From the IMG/VR virus record IMGVR_UViG_3300044825_000328, positions 1 to 21,657 of that record: a stretch of 21,657 nucleotides of DNA, one strand, 5' to 3'. Positions within the stretch are counted from its first letter, which is position 1. The number at the start of each line of letters is the position of its first letter. The notes under the pieces are model-generated. The model was not told where the DNA came from. It did no database searches and worked only from the letters and a program-made list of their open reading frames with translations. This stretch comes from a virus. Both the position numbers and the translations under genes were made by a program. Below are positions 1-8,293 of this stretch, in pieces.

Positions 1-887
1 CGCTGCATTTCCATATCGGCTTGCTGGTTGGCAAGGGCTGCGCGGAGCGCATTCTCAGCGTTCATACCACGCATCTGGTTCTCAGCGGCCATATTCTGGA
101 CGCGAGCCTGCTGGTCATTGCTAAGGTTAGCCATTGCTACCTGCAAATCAGTCGTTGTGCGCAACTGCTGCGTGGAAATCTGCGAGGCGAGGTTCTGGCG
201 TTGGGCTTCCATTTGCGCCGCACGGTCACGCTCAAACTGCTGCGCGGCCTGCTCAAAGCCTGCCTGAAGGCCACGAGCTTGGATATCACCAAGCTGCTGG
301 CCGAGCATACGCTCACGACCCAAAGTTGCTAAAAGCTGGCGCGAACCGCCATAAGTACCCTGACGGGCTGCACCCAAGTCCTGTGCAAGCTGTTGCTGCC
401 GCGCGTCACGCAGGGCTTCACGCTTCTGTACGTCCACCACACTCTGCATGTAGGGGGACATATACTGGCTAACTTGCTGCTGCCCGAACTGGTCAGGAGC
501 CTGCATCTGGAACGTTGTGAGGTCTGGACGATAGCCGCTTTGCGCTGCCTGCATTGTTGCAGCTTGCGCTTGGGGTGCGGTTACTTGTTGTGCAGTGAAC
601 TTAAACGGATTGTAATCCGCCATGGCAAGCGAACCAAGACCAGCGGCAGTCGTAAGGCCCGAACCAGTTGCAATCTGCTTGGGGGCCTGAAGGCCCATGA
701 TGTTCTGCTGAACCTGCTGTTGGGCAGGTGTGAAGCCAATATCTGCCGCGCGCTGGAAACCATAGGGCTGATACTGCTGATACGACAGAGCCTGCGCCCG
801 GTTGACGAGGTTCTCAAAATACGGCTGGGCATACGCCGGTAGGTTCGACGTAGTTTGGACTACTTCTTGTCTTTGTACATCAGCCAT
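1..887 (-). CDS. Glutamine-rich phage structural protein, 3' part beyond window
   Basis: The reading frame is open from an ATG at 887 to the left edge (295 codons, no stop), so the C-terminus is missing. A Shine-Dalgarno (GGAG) lies about 7 nt before the ATG. The protein is very rich in Gln and Ala. It starts MADVQRQEVVQTTSNLPAYA, and from about residue 140 becomes a predicted long helix with SPYMQSVVDVQ near 144 and a Gly-Gly-Ser-Arg motif (GTYGGSRQ) near 177, followed by heptad-like Q/A/L/R sequence. It has no signal peptide and no Cys in the visible part. It lies last in the unit, after the hub and the 664-aa protein. The helical, Gln-rich composition fits an internal or ejected virion protein; this is inference. 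The family type looks familiar from aquatic phages, but I cannot name a function. Confidence 0.85.
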   Translation of the reverse strand, partial: MADVQRQEVVQTTSNLPAYAQPYFENLVNRAQALSYQQYQPYGFQRAADIGFTPAQQQVQQNIMGLQAPKQIATGSGLTTAAGLGSLAMADYNPFKFTAQQVTAPQAQAATMQAAQSGYRPDLTTFQMQAPDQFGQQQVSQYMSPYMQSVVDVQKREALRDARQQQLAQDLGAARQGTYGGSRQLLATLGRERMLGQQLGDIQARGLQAGFEQAAQQFERDRAAQMEAQRQNLASQISTQQLRTTTDLQVAMANLSNDQQARVQNMAAENQMRGMNAENALRAALANQQADMEMQ

Positions 888-915
888 CGTCAACTCCTGC
901 CCGCTTGGGCCCTAA

Positions 916-2910
916 TTACAACGCGCCCAACCCTTTGCGCAACTTAGTATCTTCACCGCGATCAGCTTTTTTGCGAGCCTTATGGGCTTTGTCCATAAGA
1001 GCATAGAGCTTCTTAGCACCACCCAGCTTCTTAACCGCAGCCGCTGGGATGATAACTTCATCCCGAGCCACACGTGCTTCTTGGGTTCCACCAATATTAG
1101 CGGGGATGGAGTCGCTGACGCCGTCACCCGGCCCCTTAACCGGTCGCCCACCCAAGCGAGCCAGCAACTCCTGCCCTGCGGAACTGCTTCCGTTGCCTAA
1201 TTCGGAAACAGTGCGAGCATCTACGACGAATGCTCCATCATCCATATGGATACCACCCTTGGCGTAAGACATATCACCCGGGGGCAAATCACCAAACCCA
1301 GTGGGGATGGTGCCATAACGCTTATAATAGTCCGCCATATAGTCTTGGACTGTCCGGGGCTGCTCTACGGGGCGGTTGAAGTTATATGTTTGCTCACGGC
1401 GCGGCGCAGCCATCTGGGCGCGCACTTGCTCATTGAACGAACCACCCGGATATTGAAGCGGAGCCGTGATTGCCCCCGGGCTATTCTGATACATCTCAAC
1501 GTAACGTGGCATATCCGCAACCAACGTGGCACCAAGCCGGTTCTGTTGGTACGCATTTGAGAGTTTGTTAGGTTCCGGGTTGATTGCGCGAAGTGCTTCC
1601 GACGCAGGAAGTGCAGCCAAACCAGTGTTCGGGATGGTGTCCTTAATGGTTTCTTTAACTTGCACGGTTTCCGTAGCGGGGGCACGATAAGGCTCCCAAC
1701 GCCCTTGGGGATTAACCACAAACTGCTGGCCGCCGAGATTTGCAGTCGCTCCGGGAGCAGCACCTGCTGGAAGCTGAGAACCGCCAAAACCCTTACTAAT
1801 CAGGTCTTCGTGGCTCATCTTCGAGACATCGCCGCCATCAGCATAGCCAGTAGGCATAGCGCCCGGAGGTAGGTTGCTCGGCAACGCGCCGGTAGCAGTC
1901 AGATATCCCGGATACGGGTTGGTATCACGGAAGAAATTGATTTCGCCTTGGCCGCTCGGACCAGTTGGACGCGGATCGTATATGCGCTGCTGGGGACGAT
2001 ACGGACCTTCGTACTTCCAAGTATTCTTTTCTTCCTCAGGGCCACCGCCCTTATTCTGCTGGATAGCCTGATCGACACCCCCAAGGGTATTAATAAGGCC
2101 GAGACCAGCCGTCATTGGTGCAGCTTTAGAGAGAATACCTGCGGGAAGACCGGCGCGGGCCGCAGTGGAGAACTTACCCGGAAGCGCAGCGAGACCTGTT
2201 TTGGCAGCGTTAGTGCCAATAGTTCCAGCATTTACTGCTGAAGTAAGCCCAGTGCCAGCAGCGCCGGGAGCAAATGCCGAAACGCCCGGAGCACCACCAA
2301 AGCCTGCACCAAACTTACTCCCTATACCCACTGCATCTCTGGTTGCACTGACCCCTGTACCCGTACCCGCACCGATACCCGTACCTGTGGTTGCGCCGGG
2401 AAGAGATGACGCAGCCTGCACACCGGCACCCAGACCACGTGCAAGCGAAGCGCCACCATAGGCGCTAAGGCCAGCCATCAGGCCCTTCTTCAAGCTACCA
2501 GTGAGAAGCGTAGAGCCACCACCAACGATGCCAGCAGCAGCAACTGCGTTAACACCCGGAATAAACATAAGGCCCGCGCCAACAAGGCTTGGCAACAGCT
2601 TCTTAAACACCGACCCAAGAAGCCCCGCTTCAGGCAGACCTGTATTCGGGTTAATCGTCATGGTCGTGCCGGTTTGCATAGCAAGGGCTTGTAGGCCACC
2701 GACTTCTTCTGGCGTCATGTGGACGAGCATCTTGTCGTCGCCACGACCTAAGTTCTGAAGCTCCCGCGCCATGGGGTTCATACGGTTATTAAGGCCGGAA
2801 AGCGTAGGCAGACCACCAGCACCCGGAGTCGGGTTAAAGTTATATGCCCCTCCCGCAGGAGTATACGGAGTGGGGTTGGTGGGCTGAACGTCCAGTTCTT
2901 GCATAACCAT
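916..2910 (-). CDS. Large phage protein with hydrophobic glycine-rich segment and duplicated C-terminal motif
   Basis: 664 aa from ATG 2910. A second ATG at 2904 (Met3) lies 8 nt from AAGGA and has better spacing, so the true product may be 662 aa. The N-terminus is Pro/Asn/Gly-rich. A conserved-looking block follows (MLVHMTPEEVGGLQALA, about 61-77). Residues 98-165 form a long hydrophobic Gly/Ala segment able to insert in or cross a membrane. The middle is Gly/Ala/Pro-rich and disordered-looking. The C-terminus holds two copies of a short motif: DGAFVVDARTVSELG (558-572) and DEVIIPAAAVKKLG (617-630), separated by GPGDGVSDSIPANI. The membrane-compatible region and position after the hub suggest a role in DNA ejection or at the tail tip. 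That is inference; no catalytic motif is visible. Confidence 0.88.
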   Translation of the reverse strand: MVMQELDVQPTNPTPYTPAGGAYNFNPTPGAGGLPTLSGLNNRMNPMARELQNLGRGDDKMLVHMTPEEVGGLQALAMQTGTTMTINPNTGLPEAGLLGSVFKKLLPSLVGAGLMFIPGVNAVAAAGIVGGGSTLLTGSLKKGLMAGLSAYGGASLARGLGAGVQAASSLPGATTGTGIGAGTGTGVSATRDAVGIGSKFGAGFGGAPGVSAFAPGAAGTGLTSAVNAGTIGTNAAKTGLAALPGKFSTAARAGLPAGILSKAAPMTAGLGLINTLGGVDQAIQQNKGGGPEEEKNTWKYEGPYRPQQRIYDPRPTGPSGQGEINFFRDTNPYPGYLTATGALPSNLPPGAMPTGYADGGDVSKMSHEDLISKGFGGSQLPAGAAPGATANLGGQQFVVNPQGRWEPYRAPATETVQVKETIKDTIPNTGLAALPASEALRAINPEPNKLSNAYQQNRLGATLVADMPRYVEMYQNSPGAITAPLQYPGGSFNEQVRAQMAAPRREQTYNFNRPVEQPRTVQDYMADYYKRYGTIPTGFGDLPPGDMSYAKGGIHMDDGAFVVDARTVSELGNGSSSAGQELLARLGGRPVKGPGDGVSDSIPANIGGTQEARVARDEVIIPAAAVKKLGGAKKLYALMDKAHKARKKADRGEDTKLRKGLGAL

Positions 2911-2922
2911 GATCCTTGCGCG

Positions 2923-3867
2923 CTATCGTATACTTACACTGACATTGCCCGTTTGTCCAAATCCAATTACTGGAAGAGGAGCAACACGCGTTGTGGGCGG
3001 GAACTGGGCGGAAACGTGGGTAATCCCCACAATAACAGAAGGCGTAGCCGGAATAGCTGGAGTGACGCCCGGGCTCGCTGCAACTGCTGGATACTGTTCG
3101 ATTGACACCGCTGTATTGCTAACACGCCACATAATTTCGACGTACTGGTTATCTGCCGTTAGATCGACCATGATAGGAGTTACAGCAACAAGGTGCGACG
3201 GGTCACCTGAGGACTTACGTGCAGGTAGCGAAAACCGACTATTGGAGTTGGGGATATCCGTACCGTTCTTGCGCAGCCAGATGTCTACGTCATGTGAGCT
3301 ATTGTCTGTGTTTTTAAACTGGATGCTGTAGGCAATGTTGTAGATGCCCCTCTTAGCGAAGGTAATCCGCGAGTTGCTAACGATGCTGATCCCATCAGGG
3401 AACTCGTTGGTGTTGAGCGTAATCGCATACGCGTTTGCTACACTCGCAGCAGTCTGGTCTTGGTCACTTGATAGCTGGTTATAGGGAAGCTGAAGCCAAC
3501 GGCCATCGCCGTAGTAAGTGCCACCATAGACGTCTCCTACGGTCATAGTCTCAATTAGCGCAGTGCGCGTGCTGAACGCGTCGGTGTCCGTGTAGACGGT
3601 GTTCGAGCGGTTTGCGCTAAACAGATCAATGACGCCGTTAACGGCCTCTAGGTTCGTAGTAGTGACATTAGTTGCGGTAATGTCGGTACCAGTAAAATTA
3701 CCCCCATAAAAATTATCAGCCCGATAAGACTGCGCTTGGTTGGGGGTGAGCGAATCCAACTGGTTGAAATAAAGCTCGATGACACGGATAAGCTGCCGCA
3801 CATACTGCGGATCATATTGCGCAGGCGGGTTAGGAAGTGGAGCAGCTTTAAACCGTTCGAGTGCCAT
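2923..3867 (-). CDS. Virion protein with C-terminal jelly-roll-like (C1q/TNF-type) domain
   Basis: 314 aa. The start is ATG 3867, whose A is the last base of the TAA of the upstream hub gene (TAATG), with GAGAGGA upstream; a start at 3918 would add 17 Arg-rich residues inside the upstream gene and is less likely. The N-terminus (MALERFKAAPLPNPPAQYDP, then RQLIRVIELYFNQLDS) is a short helix likely to dock on the virion. Residues about 50-115 form repeating short beta units (GGNFTGTDITATNVTTTNLE). Residues about 130-270 have the alternating pattern of a trimeric jelly roll: ISIVSNSRITFAKRGIYNI, then IQFKNTDNSSHDVDIWLRKN, then YVEIMWRVSNTAVSIEQ. That fold often forms phage receptor-binding heads. 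The assignment is by pattern only. Confidence 0.85.
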   Translation of the reverse strand: MALERFKAAPLPNPPAQYDPQYVRQLIRVIELYFNQLDSLTPNQAQSYRADNFYGGNFTGTDITATNVTTTNLEAVNGVIDLFSANRSNTVYTDTDAFSTRTALIETMTVGDVYGGTYYGDGRWLQLPYNQLSSDQDQTAASVANAYAITLNTNEFPDGISIVSNSRITFAKRGIYNIAYSIQFKNTDNSSHDVDIWLRKNGTDIPNSNSRFSLPARKSSGDPSHLVAVTPIMVDLTADNQYVEIMWRVSNTAVSIEQYPAVAASPGVTPAIPATPSVIVGITHVSAQFPPTTRVAPLPVIGFGQTGNVSVSIR

Positions 3868-5789
3868 TAGCGCCGTCCGTCCTCTCGTGCGTCTAAGCGC
3901 GGCGCACCCAATTGCCACTGGACGCCGAGGTTCTCGGACTGGATTTTAAACGCCATCTGGCGCGCTCGCGCACGCATGAAGACCTGATCGGTATACCGGT
4001 CGACCGAGGTTTCTACGATGATTTTGCTGTCGCTTGGGTTGCTTGAAAGCGCCGAACCCGGGAAGTTACGCGCACGAATTTGCATATCAACTGCCGGATT
4101 TTCAGCCGTAGACCCACTAAACCCGACGTCAGGGATAATACGCCGAGAGAGCATAAACGCATCACCATCAGCCAAATCAAAGTCTGATGACTGAATATAC
4201 GACACCATTGGGTTAGTGTCGTCGTCGATGCCTTCCTCGTGGTTATAGGCTTGGCCTGCTGCAAAGTCCGAAAGCGGCGTGTTGGTAGCCTGCGGATAGC
4301 GGCGCAGCGGTGTATCCAACCAAGCGGTGCGCTCGATTGTTCCGTAATACCAGATTTTCTCAAGGTGGTTATAGACCACATAAGCATTGTTGTAGTCGGC
4401 TTCGCCCGCAGGGTAGAACCACCAGACTTCGTTCCACTGCTCGTTCGTGCCGCAGATAACCTGATCGGACTGCGCCATGTTGAGGTTCTGGAAGACATGG
4501 TTACGCAGCGTGCAAGGCAGCGTTTCGACACGGCCCGTATAGGCGTAAAACTTATCTTGGCCCATCCAGTAGGTAATATTAGCCGCCGTTGCCATCGCGC
4601 GTGAGGACATGACCGAGATATTATCGGCGTATTCCTGCAAGCCAAACACGTCTGTCGTACCAAGGAACTGAAGCGTGTAGAGGTGGCTATCGGTCCAAAC
4701 CAAGATTTCCTGACGTGACGGCAAAGCGCGCACGATGCGCGAACCACGAGATACGCGGATATCGCCAGCCGTATTAAATTCTGTCGGTGTCCAGTCAGCA
4801 GGCGTGTCTTGGTCTGCCCAACGAATGAGCATCGGATCAAAATCGTCAGGGTTAGTAGACCCGAACGGAACTGCGCCAAAGGCAATCAGGTGCCGATCTT
4901 GCTGCGACACAAGCAACTGCATAATTTTAGCGGGTACAGCATTGGGGTCGAAACTGTTCGCCGTCGCATACGCTTGTAGCGTAATAGCCCGTGCGCTGAG
5001 CGCCGTCCCCGGATCAGGCAAAGTGCCGCGAGCCCACCAATAAGGCGCACCGTTGCGGATATTCATGACGAGGTCGTTGTCGAAATTATCAAACCACCAG
5101 TCACGCTGCTGGAAGAAGATCGGCTCGTTACCGCCCAGACCCCAAGCACCACGTGACCACGTGCCCGTACCCCAGCCATAGCCCGCAGTTGTGATTGGGT
5201 ATCCGGGACGGATTTCAAAATCGAGGGTAATAGCAGTGCCGCCAGCCCCGCTGGTTTCATTTGACGTAACTTGGGTTGTCACCGGAATCGTGAAAGCAAC
5301 ACCGTTAACTACGGTTAGTTCATGGTTGCCATTGATCTCGGAGGCAGGGACGCCACCAATAGTGCCAACTACGCCTGAGATTTGTACGAAGTCACCCGTC
5401 TCTGCATCGTGCGCCACAGGAAGTTCAATCTGCACCACATAGGGTGCAGTTGTATCCGTATAGACGCAGTTATCCGTGTCCGGCGTAGAGAACGTCGGAT
5501 TAAGCGGACGAAGCGGCGTGATGTTATTGTAGTAGCCACCATTCTCGATGTAGACCTTCTGGTGCGTACCAAGCGCCATGAGGTTATCAGAATAGGTCGT
5601 CACCCAGTTCCACAACTGACGGCATACACCTTGGAAAAGCTGAGACGTGTACTTCTGCCAACCGCCAATCTTCTCAGGATAGCCAGAACGGAAGCGGATT
5701 TTGTCACACTCCCACCAGCCGCCCTCGTTCGAGTAATCGGTCTGATCTCGATTCACGCCCGGCTTAAACTGGAGCTTGATGAATGGCAT
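3867..5789 (-). CDS. Tail hub/nozzle-like beta-propeller structural protein
   Basis: 640 aa, with AGGAG 7 nt before the ATG; the SD overlaps the TAG of the upstream gene. The protein starts MPFIKLQFKPGVNRD and contains EGGWWECDKIRFRSGYPEKI (about 22-41), a frequent opening of short-tailed and aquatic phage tail proteins. A Trp-rich segment (GWGTGTWSRGAWGLGG, then WWFDNFDNDLVMN) is followed by successive beta units such as ILVWTDSHLYTLQFLG, ITYWMGQDKFYAYTGRVE and NEVWWFYPAGEADYNNAYVV. This repeat layout resembles the beta-propeller hub/nozzle proteins of short-tailed phages (P22 gp10, T7 gp12). That match is by architecture, not alignment. An insert near residues 118-190 (HDAETGDFVQISGV, INGNHELTVVNGVAFTI) looks like a separate small beta domain. 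It is expected to sit between the adaptor ring and the fibres. Confidence 0.85.
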   Translation of the reverse strand: MPFIKLQFKPGVNRDQTDYSNEGGWWECDKIRFRSGYPEKIGGWQKYTSQLFQGVCRQLWNWVTTYSDNLMALGTHQKVYIENGGYYNNITPLRPLNPTFSTPDTDNCVYTDTTAPYVVQIELPVAHDAETGDFVQISGVVGTIGGVPASEINGNHELTVVNGVAFTIPVTTQVTSNETSGAGGTAITLDFEIRPGYPITTAGYGWGTGTWSRGAWGLGGNEPIFFQQRDWWFDNFDNDLVMNIRNGAPYWWARGTLPDPGTALSARAITLQAYATANSFDPNAVPAKIMQLLVSQQDRHLIAFGAVPFGSTNPDDFDPMLIRWADQDTPADWTPTEFNTAGDIRVSRGSRIVRALPSRQEILVWTDSHLYTLQFLGTTDVFGLQEYADNISVMSSRAMATAANITYWMGQDKFYAYTGRVETLPCTLRNHVFQNLNMAQSDQVICGTNEQWNEVWWFYPAGEADYNNAYVVYNHLEKIWYYGTIERTAWLDTPLRRYPQATNTPLSDFAAGQAYNHEEGIDDDTNPMVSYIQSSDFDLADGDAFMLSRRIIPDVGFSGSTAENPAVDMQIRARNFPGSALSSNPSDSKIIVETSVDRYTDQVFMRARARQMAFKIQSENLGVQWQLGAPRLDAREDGRR

Positions 5790-5799
5790 CTCTTAGCTC

Positions 5800-6585
5800 C
5801 TATGGCTGCACATACTGAAGGGTAACGGAACCATCCGCTGAACCAACGTCAATGTAGTACTGCTGTCCCGGTGTTACCGGTACATAGCTTGCGGTGGTTA
5901 CGAACTGTTGTCCCGGAGATGTACCGCCCGCTGCTGTGTAGCCAAATGCAGACGAAGATGTGCCGTTAGACGCAGACCCCGGGTAGAAAACTTCAACGCC
6001 AATGTACCAACCATCGCCAATCCCACGAACTGGATCACCGCTGCGGTTATCCCACGGGCCAGAAGCACGAGAGGCCGTACCGCGAATACGGTACGACTGG
6101 AAATCACTGAAATTGTAATACCCGTTCGTGTTTGAGTTATAGTAGCTAGTATTTGGGGCAATCGTTACGTTGCGGTCCCCACTCCCCCCAGAGTTCATCT
6201 GAGACAAGATCGAGTCCGCCGCTGCACCGGCTTGATAATATGCGTAGAACGCGGAAGGGCTACCCGCCTCGGCAAAGCCTACCTGAGAATAAAACCCATA
6301 AATATTGGTCGTGTAAATCCATTGGTCCGGCGTAGAGCTATACATACCGCCGTAGACTTCAAGGTTCACAAGGTAAAATACGCCCGCAGGGCACGTCCAG
6401 TAGTTAGAGCCAAAGAACGTAGCCGTCTGATAAACAGGCGGAGGCGGAGGCGGCGGTGGCGGCCCCGGAGGAGGTGGCGGTGGCGGAGGAGGCGGGGGAA
6501 CCGGAGGTATAGGTGCAGGCGGGATATAGGCAAAAGCCCCGGCCCCTCGTGCGCTTATTCCTCCTCGTGAGATAATGACTGGCAC
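5800..6585 (-). CDS. Polyproline-linker tail protein with C-terminal beta domain
   Basis: 261 aa from a GTG at 6585, with AAGGGGG 6 nt upstream and 11 nt after the stop of the fibre gene. An in-frame start at 6717 would overlap that gene by about 120 nt and has a basic, unlike N-terminus, so GTG is preferred. The product starts MPVIISRGGISARGAGAFAY, then a proline linker (residues 22-50) with runs of 11 and 9 consecutive Pro split by one Gly. After it comes NYWTCPAGVFYLVNLEVYGG, a variant of the beta module YTVPAGVTSIRVYAFGAGG in the fibre at 16017-17387. The end (VTPGQQYYIDVGSADGSVTL) also parallels VTPGQTVTITISSGNVTVSY there. It is likely an accessory tail-tip or receptor-binding protein on a rigid stalk. 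Confidence 0.82.
   Translation of the reverse strand: MPVIISRGGISARGAGAFAYIPPAPIPPVPPPPPPPPPPPGPPPPPPPPPVYQTATFFGSNYWTCPAGVFYLVNLEVYGGMYSSTPDQWIYTTNIYGFYSQVGFAEAGSPSAFYAYYQAGAAADSILSQMNSGGSGDRNVTIAPNTSYYNSNTNGYYNFSDFQSYRIRGTASRASGPWDNRSGDPVRGIGDGWYIGVEVFYPGSASNGTSSSAFGYTAAGGTSPGQQFVTTASYVPVTPGQQYYIDVGSADGSVTLQYVQP
6436..6498 (-). repeat. Proline-codon simple repeat (CCN)n
   Basis: Twenty Pro codons interrupted by one GGG (Gly) at 6463-6465. They use CCT, CCG, CCA and CCC, so the repeat is imperfect at the DNA level, which limits slippage but still gives a C-rich coding strand and a G-rich opposite strand. It encodes a polyproline II linker between the N-terminal tail and the beta domain. Confidence 0.9.
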
Positions 6586-6591
6586 TATGCG

Positions 6592-6598
6592 CCCCCTT
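6592..6598 (-). promoter_or_regulatory. Ribosome binding site deciding the GTG start at 6585
   Basis: AAGGGGG on the minus strand lies 6 nt before the GTG and overlaps the TAA stop (6597-6599) of the preceding fibre gene. No ATG in the same frame lies near it, so this site sets the start of the polyproline protein. Confidence 0.7.
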
Positions 6599-7520
6599 AA
6601 ACAAACTTGGTTTGCGAGGCGAATACCGTGTAGGTCGCGCTTCCAGTCTTCAGCACCGTATAAGTATAAGCGTCGATACTGGATGTGTTGCCGACGGAGG
6701 GCACTGTACCCTGCCATTTAGGTGTAAGGGTAACGCCATCGACTTGTACAACGTTATTATAGTATCCAACCGCGCCGATAGTCGCAAAGACTGCGATGGT
6801 GATAGCCTGCCCCGTTGCCAACAACGAATTGAGCGTTGTGGTGCCATCGCCGCGAATATTGATCGTCCAGTTAGCCGTAGCGTTTGTCGTGTAGAAAAGC
6901 ACCGACTGCGTAATCGCGTCTACGTTGATCGTCCCAGTAGCGCCCGAACCCACAACAGTCGCCGTCTCAATGGCATAGGCGAGAGGCTGAAGCGACGTGA
7001 TATCCGTGTTAGTTCCCGACTTAGCAGCACTAATGGTGGAGCGTGCGCCCGCAGCAGTGTTTGAACCCACACCCCCCGAAGCGAGCGGGAGGGGCGTCCC
7101 AAGTGTGAGCGACGTAAGATGGGTCGTAGCATCCACTACGTCAGTGCCGTTGTTGTAAACCCACATGGTCTTACCCGCCGGGACGGTAATACCCGCACCC
7201 GCAGCCGTCTTAACCAGCACGCTATCTGCGCAGGTGTTATTGATGATGTAGGTCTTCTCGATGCTGGGCACCACAAGGTTACGGGTCGAGCCACCAGTAG
7301 TGCCGATCAGGTTCAAACGCAGGTTACGTGCGGTTTGCGTCGTGTTGGTGTTGGACAAAGTAAGCGTGACGTTAGCACTAGCAAAGGTGACATCCGCTGA
7401 GCCGACAACGGCCTCTTCAATAGCAGTGCCAAGGTTGACGTTCGTGACGTTACCCCACGTGGCGAGGTTCTCGCCCGTTGCCATAAGCTGGAGTTTGAGA
7501 TTGCTATATGTGCTCGACAT
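6597..7520 (-). CDS. Phage tail fibre-like structural protein
   Basis: 307 aa; ATG 7520 with AAGGA six nt upstream, joined to the TAA of the previous gene (TAAGGACTGAAGATG). The N-terminal half opens MSSTYSNLKLQLMATGEN and continues with TWGNVTNVNLGTAIEEAVVG, a widespread phage fibre/collar module that I recognise from many tailed phages. Beta-rich text follows (SADVTFASANVTLTLSNTNT, NLRLNLIGTTGGSTRNLVVP), then the linker LTLGTPLPLASGGVGSNTAA near 138-157, which parallels ALAQPLPVSSGGIGATSLAA in the fibre at 16017-17387. The C-terminal third (WTINIRGDGTTTLNSLLATG, ITIAVFATIGAVGYYNNVV) is a beta domain. It likely forms part of the adsorption apparatus; no chaperone or enzyme motif is seen. Confidence 0.88.
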   Translation of the reverse strand: MSSTYSNLKLQLMATGENLATWGNVTNVNLGTAIEEAVVGSADVTFASANVTLTLSNTNTTQTARNLRLNLIGTTGGSTRNLVVPSIEKTYIINNTCADSVLVKTAAGAGITVPAGKTMWVYNNGTDVVDATTHLTSLTLGTPLPLASGGVGSNTAAGARSTISAAKSGTNTDITSLQPLAYAIETATVVGSGATGTINVDAITQSVLFYTTNATANWTINIRGDGTTTLNSLLATGQAITIAVFATIGAVGYYNNVVQVDGVTLTPKWQGTVPSVGNTSSIDAYTYTVLKTGSATYTVFASQTKFV

Positions 7521-7529
7521 CTTCAGTCC

Positions 7530-8273
7530 TTACGTCGGTATTTCTGTCCAGTTTGGCGTTTGTGCATCGTTGATTACGCTCCAAACAAGTGCAGAAGTAA
7601 TTGCGCCGTTACCTTGTACTCCGGTTGGGTATACACGCATATTGATCGCAACAAAAGGTGTCCCAGTCTGGCCGGTTGCCTGTACCCCTGTGGGTCGCAC
7701 GCCGCTTGCGTAGCGGATAGTCCCAGTTTGCCCGGTGCCTTGAACGCCTGTAACTTCGAAGTTGGCATCTGCACTGATTGCAACAGTACCAACCTGACCG
7801 AAGCCACTTACGTCATCTTCGATAACTATGCCGTAGGCGATAACGCTGGACTGGCCGATTTCACCGGTTGCCTGCGCTCCTTGAAGGAACACTTGGGCAT
7901 TTGCTTGGGTAAGGACGGAGCCAACCTGACCGACACCCTCAACACCATCTTCAATAACGATAGCGTCGGCATCAATAACAACCGGCTCAACATAACCAGT
8001 GGCCGAAAGACCAGCAACGGTTACAGAACTCGTGGGACGTACATCCCCAAGTTGGCCTGTGCCTTGGACACCAGTTACATCAAAATTAGCCGCAGCACGG
8101 ACAAGGACGGTGCCAATTTGTCCTGTACCGCTAACCCCACTGACAAAGTAGAAAACGCCCGCATCAGCGGTGCCAAGTTGGCCGGTCCCTTGGACACCAG
8201 TCAGTTCGACATCAACGTCTACGATGCCAAGGGCACCAAAGGCGGCAGCAGCAAATGGGGATGTCCCTAGCAT
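7530..8273 (-). CDS. Protein made of ten 20-22-residue Gly-Val repeats
   Basis: 247 aa. ATG 8273 has a G-rich sequence (AGGGGG) 9 nt upstream. After MLGTSPFAAAAFGALG the protein is ten tandem units of consensus V-x-G-V-x-G-T-G-Q-x-G-T-V, with unit starts near residues 26, 46, 68, 88, 110, 132, 154, 176, 196 and 218 (spacing 20 or 22). The unit alternates a beta strand (ANFDVTGV) and a glycine turn (QGTGQLG), suggesting a stacked beta fold. The C-terminus (SVINDAQTPNWTEIPT) is outside the repeat. It is probably a virion surface protein lying between the lysis cassette and the fibre gene. The function is unknown. Confidence 0.85.
   Translation of the reverse strand: MLGTSPFAAAAFGALGIVDVDVELTGVQGTGQLGTADAGVFYFVSGVSGTGQIGTVLVRAAANFDVTGVQGTGQLGDVRPTSSVTVAGLSATGYVEPVVIDADAIVIEDGVEGVGQVGSVLTQANAQVFLQGAQATGEIGQSSVIAYGIVIEDDVSGFGQVGTVAISADANFEVTGVQGTGQTGTIRYASGVRPTGVQATGQTGTPFVAINMRVYPTGVQGNGAITSALVWSVINDAQTPNWTEIPT
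7599..8198 (-). repeat. Ten coding repeats of 60 or 66 bp
   Basis: These are the DNA units behind the GVQGTGQxG protein repeats. They are diverged, but some units keep close identity around the core, for example CCTTGGACACCAGT read on the plus strand near 8050 and 8190. Unit lengths are multiples of two short beta periods. The preserved frame and divergent codons indicate protein-level selection after old duplications. Confidence 0.75.
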
Positions 8274-8293
8274 ATCCTACTGCCCCCTAAGGC

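Noticed and set aside
393-842. 149-aa open frame on the plus strand
   Set aside because: It lies opposite the Gln-rich gene that is open from 887 to the left edge. The Gln codons CAG/CAA give few stops on the other strand, which explains it.
897-915. Hairpin or terminator in the 28-nt gap between two genes
   Set aside because: Only a 4-bp stem (GCCC/GGGC with a 4-nt loop) can be drawn and there is no T-run, so it is too weak to call.
4013-4885. 290-aa open frame on the minus strand, another frame
   Set aside because: It lies inside the 640-aa hub gene, is rich in Arg/Ser/Cys, has no SD and shows no recognisable motif.
6597-6717. Longer N-terminus for the polyproline protein (start at 6717)
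   Set aside because: It would overlap the fibre gene by about 120 nt, lacks an SD, and adds an Arg/Tyr-rich stretch unlike the rest.
7599-8198. CRISPR-like array
   Set aside because: The units are coding, contiguous, of 60 or 66 bp and diverged, without unique spacers between identical repeats.
7560-8270. 236-aa open frame on the plus strand
   Set aside because: It is opposite the ten-repeat gene over nearly its whole length. It has no SD, and its sequence mirrors the repeat in the wrong frame with many Cys, Asn and Thr, as expected from a shadow.
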